From an uncultured Pseudoxanthomonas sp. (lineage in GTDB: Bacteria; Pseudomonadota; Gammaproteobacteria; Xanthomonadales; Xanthomonadaceae): 64,000 bases of DNA. Positions 58,306 to 64,000 of the stretch are shown here, one piece after another. Below the pieces are notes generated by a model, which searched no databases, had not been told where the DNA came from, and saw nothing but the letters and a program-made list of their open reading frames with translations. Position numbers and translations under genes: made by a program. The stretch covers positions 184,968 to 248,967 of the forward strand of contig CAMLGZ010000004.1 in NCBI GenBank assembly GCA_946479745.1. The letters run 5' to 3'. Within the stretch, counting starts at the first letter, position 1. Every line of letters begins with the position of its first letter.

Positions 58306-58375
58306 GTAGGGCGGGCACTGCCCGTCGGCTTTTTTGGTCGTGGTGCGGAAACGAGGCGGGCAATGCCCGCCCTAC
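58306..58375. repeat. REP-like inverted pair (GTAGGGCGGGCA type)
   Basis: 21-nt arms (58306-58326 and 58355-58375; GTAGGGCGGGCA...) are inverted copies with two mismatches, just after the GyrI-like gene. Confidence 0.8.
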
Positions 58376-58403
58376 ATTTGCTATTCAACTCGGTTGGATT
58401 GCC

Positions 58404-58464
58404 GTCTGAAAATTCATTGAAGACGAACCCGCTTTGCGGGTCGGCTCAATCCAGGAATTAAGCC
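58404..58464 (+). repeat. attC-like site C (best match)
   Basis: GTCTGAA, then AATTCATT, then the hairpin CGAACCCGCTTTGCGGGTCG with one unpaired A (extrahelical base), then GCTCAAT and ATTAAGCC at the right end. Compare consensus attC: R'' GTCTAAC..L''..GAACCCGCTTTGCGGGTC..L'..GTTAGGC R'. This is the closest of the three sites to a functional integron recombination site. Confidence 0.6.
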
Positions 58465-58466
58465 CT

Positions 58467-58844
58467 ATGACGCATAAGCTTGCTGCCGTTGCGACTTTGC
58501 TGGCCCTCATGAGCCAGCCTGCTCTCGCCTCGCAAACCCTCTGCACGTTCTCGGCCGGCGAGGCCTCCCGCTACTACGAGCTGGAATTTGTCGGCTACAG
58601 CGACACGAACCCGACAATCGTCTTCAGCTCAACGGAATTCGGGTCCGGCAAGCCCATTACGCTCGATTCCTCCCATTACTCGCTTGAGCATTTCAATCCA
58701 AAAGTCGGGAAAGTCAGCCTGGAGTTCCGCGATACAAAGGGCCTCGCTCTGCCGCCATCATTCAATCTCAACGGCGCTGACGGCCGTGCCATTCTCTCAA
58801 TCGGCTCCAGGGTCATCGAGGGCGAGTTGAAGTGCGACTATTGA
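58467..58844 (+). CDS. Small exported protein of unknown function
   Basis: A 125-residue protein with a signal peptide (LAAVATLLALMSQPALA) and a mature beta-rich domain with two cysteines (LCTF near the start, LKCDY at the end) that probably form a disulfide. The site C hairpin ends two bases before its ATG (58467), so it could be the downstream cassette of the series. No family recognised. Confidence 0.7.
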   Translation: MTHKLAAVATLLALMSQPALASQTLCTFSAGEASRYYELEFVGYSDTNPTIVFSSTEFGSGKPITLDSSHYSLEHFNPKVGKVSLEFRDTKGLALPPSFNLNGADGRAILSIGSRVIEGELKCDY

Positions 58845-58891
58845 GCTTATTTCCCGCTGGATCCTGAGAATCCCGACCTCACGAGGTTCCC

Positions 58892-59254
58892 ATGAAAATG
58901 ACCCGCCTCATCCCGATGCTGCCGGTAAGAAGCATGCCCGCGAGCGTCGAGTTCTATCAGAAGCTCGGATTCAGCGTCGAACAGAGAAACGATGATTGGC
59001 GCTGGGCGATGCTGCGCTTCGACGAATGCCGCCTGATGGTGGACCAGTCGATCAACGTCCATCCGGAGGCTCCACGCACCTCGGTTCTCTACTTGTACCC
59101 GGACGACATCAGCCAGTACCACCAGCAGATATGCCAGAACGGATTGGATATTCCCGATCTGGAAGTGTCGTTCTACGGCATGAAGGAATTCCGCTTCGAC
59201 GATCCGGACGGAAACCGGCTGTGGATCGGGCAGAGCACTTCAGCAAGCACGTAG
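58892..59254 (+). CDS. VOC (glyoxalase/bleomycin-resistance) family protein
   Basis: A 120-residue single-module VOC protein. LIPMLPVRSMPASVEFYQKLGFSVEQR is the family's first beta-alpha unit, VLYLYPDDISQYHQQI the middle, and FRFDDPDGNRLWIGQ the DPDGN/E-box end. Such proteins bind antibiotics, bleomycin-type drugs or metal-bound substrates. A Glu replaces none of the obvious metal ligands, but catalysis cannot be judged. It is close-packed (18 bp) with the DinB gene. Confidence 0.85.
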   Translation: MKMTRLIPMLPVRSMPASVEFYQKLGFSVEQRNDDWRWAMLRFDECRLMVDQSINVHPEAPRTSVLYLYPDDISQYHQQICQNGLDIPDLEVSFYGMKEFRFDDPDGNRLWIGQSTSAST

Positions 59255-59271
59255 CGCACATAGGGAAGCAC

Positions 59272-59772
59272 ATGAATCACCTGCAGACGTTGACCCGTTA
59301 TAAGGCCTGGGCCGATAAGCTGTTCCTGTCGACGGTTTCCCAACTGCCCGGGAAGGAATTGACCGCGCCGCGGCCGATCCTGTTCGGCAGCATCATCCGC
59401 ACACTTAACCATTCCTATGCGATGGACCGGGTGTGGCAGGCGCATTTGCTCGGAGAGGCGCACGGGTACACGACGCGCAATCCGGATGAACACCCGGCGT
59501 TCGAAGAGTTGCGGGAAAGGCAGCTCGCGATGGATGCCTGGTATGTCGGTTATGCCGACTCTCTGGATACCGATCAGAGGGATGGGATTGTCGACTTCGA
59601 GTTCATTGGCGGCGGCAATGGCTCCATGTCGCGCAACGATATCCTGCTGCATGTGGTCAACCACACGACCTATCATCGGGGCCATGTGGCGGACATGCTC
59701 TATCATCTGTCCGTCTTTCCGCCGACCACGGATCTTCCCGTGTTCCTGAAAGAGAGGGCCAAAGAGGCCTGA
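59272..59772 (+). CDS. DinB-family protein
   Basis: A 166-residue four-helix-bundle protein of the DinB/YfiT superfamily. LNHSYAMDRVW and HVVNHTTYHRGHVADML contain the three His of the metal site (NH..., then HXXXH-type NHTTYHRGH). Members are metal-dependent thiol transferases or stress proteins; this one's substrate is unknown. It directly follows the VOC gene, and both pairings are common in mobile gene cassettes. Confidence 0.85.
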   Translation: MNHLQTLTRYKAWADKLFLSTVSQLPGKELTAPRPILFGSIIRTLNHSYAMDRVWQAHLLGEAHGYTTRNPDEHPAFEELRERQLAMDAWYVGYADSLDTDQRDGIVDFEFIGGGNGSMSRNDILLHVVNHTTYHRGHVADMLYHLSVFPPTTDLPVFLKERAKEA

Positions 59773-59840
59773 CGCATCACTCAGCGGTCGTCAGGTGCCA
59801 AGCACCGCTACATAGAGGAAAAAGGTAGGAGCGCTTCGCC

Positions 59841-59939
59841 TCCCCCTTTGAAAAAGGGGATTGAGGGGGATTTGCTCTTGCTCTTCATCGCAGAAGCAAG
59901 ATCAAGAGCAAATCCCCCGTAGCCCCCTTTGCAAAGGGG
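59841..59939. repeat. Imperfect inverted repeat around CTCTTG/CAAGAG
   Basis: CCCCCTTTGAAAAAGGGGAT...GGGGATTTGCTCTTG on the left mirrors CAAGAGCAAATCCCC...CCCCTTTGCAAAGGGG on the right. It fills part of the 311-bp gap after the DinB gene; no gene is seen here. Confidence 0.7.
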
Positions 59940-59954
59940 CAAAGCCGACGAAGC

Positions 59955-60049
59955 TTTTGTAGAGCCGAGCTTGCTCGGCTGCTTTTAGTGGATCACCAAA
60001 AAGCAAAAGCAAGAGCAAGGGCAGCCGAGCAAGCTCGGCTCTACAAAAG
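59955..60049. repeat. REPIN pair of the RAYT-linked family
   Basis: One copy (59955-59986, core GAGCCGAGCTTGCTCGGCTG) and one inverted copy (60021-60049) of the same palindrome that flanks the RAYT gene 40 kb away, with 34 nt between. Confidence 0.88.
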
Positions 60050-60083
60050 CACACCAGCGACAGCAACACCAGCAACAGCAGCG

Positions 60084-61052
60084 CTAGCGTTCCGAATGCC
60101 CGGTATCGTCGTAACTGCGGCGGGTGAACAGATCCGGCTGGATCAGTTCGATGAAGGCCCGCGCCTGCGGCGACAGATACTTGCCCTTGCGCACCACCAC
60201 GCCATAGCTGCGTGCGGGGAACCACTGGCTTAGCGAGCGCGCGGCCAGGCGGTCGCGGTCGGCGTCGGTCAGGCAGATCGAGGTGATGATGGAAATGCCC
60301 ATGCCCATGGCCACGTATTGCTTGATCACCTCCCAGCCGCCTACTTCAAGTGCGACCGTGTACGGCACGCGGTTCTGCTGGAACACCAGATCGACCAGGC
60401 GGTAGGTCACCAGTCTTTTCGGCGGCAGAATCAATCCGTAGGGCGACAGGTCCTCCAGTTTCAGCGTGCGTTGCTTGATCAACGGATGGTTGGGCGGAGC
60501 GATGAGCAGGGGCTCGAAACGGTAGACCGGCTCGTAGCTCAGGTCCTGCGGCACGTCCAGCATCGAACCCACGGCCAGATCCACCGCGTCGGAGCGCAGC
60601 AGATCGGTGCCGTCCGCGCTTACCGCGTTATGCAGGGTCAGGCGCACCTCGGGATGCTGGCTGCGGAAGTGCTCCACGATCTTCGGCAGCAGGTAGAGGA
60701 TGGTGGAGCTGTTGGCGGCGATGTTGAGTTCGCCGGCGTCCAGTCCGCGCACCTTTTCGCGGAAGCTGCTGCCCAGCCCGTCCAGGCTTTCGACCAGCGG
60801 CTGGGCCAGTTCGTACAACAGCTGGCCTTCGCGGGTGGGAGTCAGGCGCCTGCCGCTGCGCTCGAACAGCCCCACCCCCAACTCGCGTTCCAGCGCCTGC
60901 AATTGCAGGGTGATGGCGGGCTGGCTCACGTACAAAGCCTCCGAAGCGCGCGAAACCGAGCCCAGGCGCACCGTCTGGCAGAAGGCCCGCAGGGGCTTGA
61001 GACGGTCCGATTTGTAAGGAAATCGGGGAGTTGCGACAGGCTTGTCAGGCAT
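60084..61052 (-). CDS. LysR-family transcriptional regulator, divergent from aceB
   Basis: A 322-residue LysR protein. The N-terminal winged helix-turn-helix (SVSRASEALYVSQPAITLQLQALERELG) is typical, and the C-terminal substrate-binding domain is of the CysB-like length. Its start (61052) faces aceB across 244 bp containing a near-perfect 15-bp palindrome with a T-N11-A core (61066-61080), 14 nt upstream of its own ATG, so autoregulation plus control of the glyoxylate genes is likely. The effector is unknown. Confidence 0.88.
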   Translation of the reverse strand: MPDKPVATPRFPYKSDRLKPLRAFCQTVRLGSVSRASEALYVSQPAITLQLQALERELGVGLFERSGRRLTPTREGQLLYELAQPLVESLDGLGSSFREKVRGLDAGELNIAANSSTILYLLPKIVEHFRSQHPEVRLTLHNAVSADGTDLLRSDAVDLAVGSMLDVPQDLSYEPVYRFEPLLIAPPNHPLIKQRTLKLEDLSPYGLILPPKRLVTYRLVDLVFQQNRVPYTVALEVGGWEVIKQYVAMGMGISIITSICLTDADRDRLAARSLSQWFPARSYGVVVRKGKYLSPQARAFIELIQPDLFTRRSYDDTGHSER

Positions 61053-61065
61053 TGCGATGCACCAT

Positions 61066-61080
61066 ATAAGCTGAGCTTAT
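61066..61080. promoter_or_regulatory. Candidate LysR-box
   Basis: ATAAGCTGAGCTTAT is a palindrome apart from its centre base, holds a T-N11-A core, and lies between the divergent LysR and aceB genes in an A+T-rich stretch. A second, less symmetric TTAT...GATAA lies just to its right (61077-61095). Confidence 0.55.
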
Positions 61081-61168
61081 TAATTGCATTGATAAAACTG
61101 TGTTGTCAAATAAATGATGCGGGAGCACGGTGATCACCCCAGCTTGAGTGGCCAGAAACCAAACGGCC

Positions 61169-61249
61169 GTCATTCCCGCGAAGGCGGGAACCCAGTGACT
61201 TCAGCTCCTTGGCCCAAGTCGCTGGATGCCCGCCTTCGCGGGGACGACG
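61169..61249. repeat. REP-like inverted pair in the aceB leader
   Basis: CGTCATTCCCGCGAAGGCGG (from 61169) and its imperfect inverted partner (61222-61249) lie between the putative aceB promoter and its ribosome-binding site. It belongs to the GTCATCCC group seen at 12229 and 31671. Confidence 0.75.
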
Positions 61250-61296
61250 ACCCGGTCTCGAGGCCGCCGGTAGCCAGCAATCGAAGGAACCACCTC

Positions 61297-62925
61297 ATGT
61301 CCGCAGTGTTCGCCGCCCCGCCTCCCTCTCACTCGTCCGGGATCGAAATCACCGCCCAGATTCCGGGACAGGACGCCGTGCTCACCCCGGCCGCCCTGGA
61401 GCTGCTGACCTCACTGCACCGCCTGATCGAACCCCGGCGCCAGGCGCGCCTGGCCGCCCGCATCGAACGGCAGGCCTTCTTCGACGCGGGCGGGCTGCCC
61501 GACTTCCGCGAGGACACCCGCGCTATCCGGCAAGGGGACTGGAAAGTCGCCCCCCTGCCGGCTGCACTGAAGGACCGCCGGGTGGAAATCACCGGCCCGG
61601 TCGACCCGAAGATGGTCATCAATGCGCTGAATTCGGGCGCCAAGGTGTTCATGGCCGACTTCGAGGACTCCACCTCGCCGACCTGGGCCAACCTGATCGC
61701 AGGACAGCAGTCGCTGATCGGAGCGGTCGCCAGCACCTTGGAATTCAAGGCCCCCGCTTCCAATGGCGCTCCCGGCAAGCAGTATTCGCTCAAGCCCTTC
61801 GAAGAACAGGCCGTGCTGATCGTGCGTCCGCGCGGCTGGCATCTCGACGAAAAGCACGTGCGTGTCGACGGCACGCCGATCGCCGGCGGCCTGTTCGACG
61901 TAGCCCTGTTCGCCTTCCACAACGCAAAGCTCCTGGCTGCGAAGGATCGTGGCCCTTATTTCTACCTGCCCAAGCTGCAGTCGATGGAAGAAGCGGCGCT
62001 GTGGGAAACCGCGCTGTCGCACATCGAAACCGCGCTGGGTCTGCCGCAGGGCCAGATGAAGGTCACGGTGCTGATCGAGACGCTGCCGGCGGTGTTCGAG
62101 ATGCACGAGATCCTGCACGCACTGCGCGGCCGTATCGTCGGGCTCAACTGCGGGCGTTGGGACTACATTTTTTCGTACCTGAAAACCTTCCGCCGCCACC
62201 GCGACAAGGTGCTGCCCGAGCGTGGCCAGGTCACCATGACCCAGCCGTTCCTGAAGGCTTATTCGGAGCTGCTGATCCAGACCTGCCACCAGCGCGGCGC
62301 GCATGCGATGGGCGGCATGGCGGCGCAGATTCCCATCAGCGGCGACGAGGCCGCCAACGAGCAGGCCATGGCGCGGGTGCGTGCGGACAAGCTGCGCGAA
62401 GTCAGCGCCGGCCACGACGGCACCTGGGTCGCGCATCCGGCGCTGATTCCCATCGCACGCGGCATCTTCGATGAACACATGCCTGCGCCCAATCAGCACG
62501 GTGTGTCGCGTGAAGACGTCAAGGTCAGCCGCGACGATCTGATCAGGCCCTCGCTGGGCACCATCACCACCGCCGGTTTCGAAGGCAGCGTGGAAGTCTG
62601 CGTGCGCTACCTGGCCGCATGGCTGGACGGCAACGGCTGCGTGCCGATCCACTGGCTGATGGAAGACGCCGCCACTGCGGAAATCTCCCGCACCCAGCTG
62701 TGGCAATGGCTGCATTCGGACAATCTGCATCTGGCCGACGGCACCTTGATCGATTTCGCCCTGCTGGAACGCGCACTGTTGAATCTGCCGGCGCGACTGG
62801 GCGATGCCGACGCCATGCCGGGCGGCCGGCGTATACCCGAGGCCATCGCATTGCTGGACCAGCTGAGCCATGCGGACGAGCTGGCCGAGTTCCTGACCCT
62901 GCCGGCATACGAATACCTCGATTAA
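61297..62925 (+). CDS. aceB: Malate synthase A
   Basis: A 542-residue malate synthase. The Mg/glyoxylate-binding parts are MADFEDSTSPTWANLI, VLIETLPAVFEMHEIL and GLNCGRWDYIFSYLKTF; the C-terminus holds the catalytic EDAATAEISRTQLWQW. It condenses glyoxylate with acetyl-CoA to malate in the glyoxylate shunt. Length (about 530) is typical of isoform A. AAGGAAC before ATG 61297 supports the start. A repeat lies between aceB and aceA, so they may share a transcript with dampened downstream expression. Confidence 0.95.
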   Translation: MSAVFAAPPPSHSSGIEITAQIPGQDAVLTPAALELLTSLHRLIEPRRQARLAARIERQAFFDAGGLPDFREDTRAIRQGDWKVAPLPAALKDRRVEITGPVDPKMVINALNSGAKVFMADFEDSTSPTWANLIAGQQSLIGAVASTLEFKAPASNGAPGKQYSLKPFEEQAVLIVRPRGWHLDEKHVRVDGTPIAGGLFDVALFAFHNAKLLAAKDRGPYFYLPKLQSMEEAALWETALSHIETALGLPQGQMKVTVLIETLPAVFEMHEILHALRGRIVGLNCGRWDYIFSYLKTFRRHRDKVLPERGQVTMTQPFLKAYSELLIQTCHQRGAHAMGGMAAQIPISGDEAANEQAMARVRADKLREVSAGHDGTWVAHPALIPIARGIFDEHMPAPNQHGVSREDVKVSRDDLIRPSLGTITTAGFEGSVEVCVRYLAAWLDGNGCVPIHWLMEDAATAEISRTQLWQWLHSDNLHLADGTLIDFALLERALLNLPARLGDADAMPGGRRIPEAIALLDQLSHADELAEFLTLPAYEYLD

Positions 62926-62928
62926 TCC

Positions 62929-63002
62929 TGTAGGAGCGGCCCATGGCCGCGAGCTCTTCGGCACGACAGGTCAAAAGCTCGCGGCCATGGGCCGCTCCTA
63001 CA
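62929..63002. repeat. REP-type inverted pair between aceB and aceA
   Basis: 27-nt perfect arms (62929-62955, 62976-63002; outer end TGTAGGAGCGGCCCATGGCC) around 20 nt, three bases after the aceB stop. Confidence 0.9.
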
Positions 63003-63039
63003 AAAACAAATCAACCCTTACCCACGGAAGCGAACGACC

Positions 63040-64000
63040 ATGAGCACATTGCAGACCGCCGAACAGCTCCAGAAAGACTGGGACAGCAACCCGCGCTGGA
63101 CCGGCATCACCCGCAACTACACCGCCGCCGACGTGGTGCGCCTGCGCGGCACCGTGTATGTGGAGCATTCCATCGCCCGCCTGGGCGCGGAAAAGCTGTG
63201 GGGCTACCTGCAGAAGGAAGACTTCGTCAACGCGCTGGGCGCGCTGACCGGCAACCAGGCCATGCAGCAGGTCAAGGCGGGCTTGAAAGCCATCTACCTG
63301 TCGGGCTGGCAGGTCGCCGCCGACGCCAACCTGGCCGGGCAGATGTACCCTGACCAGTCGCTGTATCCGGCCGACTCGGTGCCGGCGGTGGTCAAGCGCA
63401 TCAACAACACGCTGCTGCGCGCCGATCAGCTGAACCATGCCGAGGGCGATGACAGCGTCGATTATCTGCAGCCGATCGTGGCCGACGCCGAGGCCGGTTT
63501 CGGCGGCGTGCTCAACGCGTTCGAGCTGATGAAGGCGATGATCGAGGCCGGCGCCGCCGGCGTGCATTTCGAGGACCAGCTGGCCAGTGTGAAGAAGTGC
63601 GGCCACATGGGCGGCAAAGTGCTGGTGCCCACCCGAGAGGCCATCGAGAAGTTGAATGCCGCGCGTCTGGCCGCCGATGTGATGGGCGTGCCCACCCTGC
63701 TGGTCGCGCGCACCGATGCCGAAGCCGCCGACCTGCTGACCAGCGATATCGACGCCAACGACAAGGCCTTCGTCACCGGCGAGCGGACGGTCGAAGGCTT
63801 CTACAAGACGCGCAACGGTTTGGACCAGGCCATCAGCCGCGGCCTGGCGTATGCACCCTATGCCGATCTGGTGTGGTGCGAGACCGGCAAACCGGACCTG
63901 GAGTTCGCACGCAAGTTCGCCGAAGCCATCCACGCCAGGTTCCCCGGCAAGCTGCTGGCCTACAACTGCTCGCCCAGCTTCAACTGGAAGAAGAACCTGG
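63040..64000 (+). CDS. aceA: Isocitrate lyase, N-terminal part
   Basis: At least 320 residues, cut by the right edge. [20 protein letters not shown] is the conserved opening; [17 protein letters not shown] contains the active-site KKCGH, with [12 protein letters not shown] before it and [11 protein letters not shown] at the end of the visible part. It splits isocitrate into succinate and glyoxylate, the first step of the glyoxylate shunt. It follows aceB by 114 bp, both rightward. Confidence 0.96.
   Translation, partial: MSTLQTAEQLQKDWDSNPRWTGITRNYTAADVVRLRGTVYVEHSIARLGAEKLWGYLQKEDFVNALGALTGNQAMQQVKAGLKAIYLSGWQVAADANLAGQMYPDQSLYPADSVPAVVKRINNTLLRADQLNHAEGDDSVDYLQPIVADAEAGFGGVLNAFELMKAMIEAGAAGVHFEDQLASVKKCGHMGGKVLVPTREAIEKLNAARLAADVMGVPTLLVARTDAEAADLLTSDIDANDKAFVTGERTVEGFYKTRNGLDQAISRGLAYAPYADLVWCETGKPDLEFARKFAEAIHARFPGKLLAYNCSPSFNWKKNL

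Noticed and set aside
58845..58891. Possible attC-like site between the exported protein and the VOC gene
   Set aside because: There is no L''/L' core or pairing arms.

Overview
The window is high-G+C, densely coded chromosomal DNA. It most likely comes from a yellow-pigmented member of the Xanthomonadaceae (Lysobacter, Pseudoxanthomonas or a relative). The evidence is a xanthomonadin-type aryl polyene locus with a XanB2-type chorismatase, a rho-trxA-rhlB neighbourhood, a Rho with a long disordered N-terminal extension, and many short palindromic repeats of the kind common in this family. The genus and species are inference. No tRNA, rRNA or CRISPR array was recognised.

Region 1 (1-15523). 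An S9-type peptidase runs off the left edge. It is followed by the aryl polyene (xanthomonadin-like) pigment locus in three blocks. A leftward pair encodes the 3-/4-hydroxybenzoate-forming chorismatase XanB2 and a flavin-dependent halogenase that keeps the WxWxIP motif. A rightward series encodes an AMP ligase, ACP, membrane protein, FabZ-like dehydratase, LpxL-like acyltransferase, LolA-like carrier, MMPL/RND exporter, second dehydratase and ketoreductase. A leftward trio encodes ketosynthase, chain-length factor and glycosyltransferase. Together these would activate an aromatic starter on a dedicated ACP, extend and dehydrate it into a polyene, esterify it and carry it to the outer membrane. 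A GIY-YIG gene boxed by 36-nt inverted repeats lies where the last two blocks converge.

Region 2 (15782-24599). This holds a YcgL protein, a 1095-residue membrane-anchored ankyrin protein, a REP-associated tyrosine transposase (RAYT) flanked by its presumed REP palindromes, a Kef-type cation/proton antiporter, and an A+T-richer three-gene island of exported proteins led by a phospholipase A2-like enzyme.

Region 3 (24626-36648). Housekeeping genes: rho, trxA, rhlB, ftsE-ftsX, a tandem-receiver response regulator, ung, a DUF2059 protein, arfB, an acyltransferase and an M3 dipeptidyl carboxypeptidase.

Region 4 (36753-47362). A czcCBA heavy-metal efflux operon with a His-rich leader gene, followed by a DUF2946 protein and a TonB-dependent receptor (probable metal uptake). 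Converging on these is an M64 metallopeptidase gene pair.

Region 5 (47491-56471). A giant cyclic beta-1,2-glucan synthase with a small overlapping downstream ORF.

Region 6 (56744-59772). Six small same-strand genes (unknown, unknown, GyrI-like, exported unknown, VOC, DinB). The first three are each followed by a hairpin resembling a degenerate integron attC site, and no integrase is seen. I read this as a possible relic of an integrase-less cassette array, and it is the most interesting unexplained structure here.

Region 7 (59841-64000). A repeat cluster, then a LysR regulator divergent from the glyoxylate shunt genes aceB and aceA (the latter truncated by the window edge).
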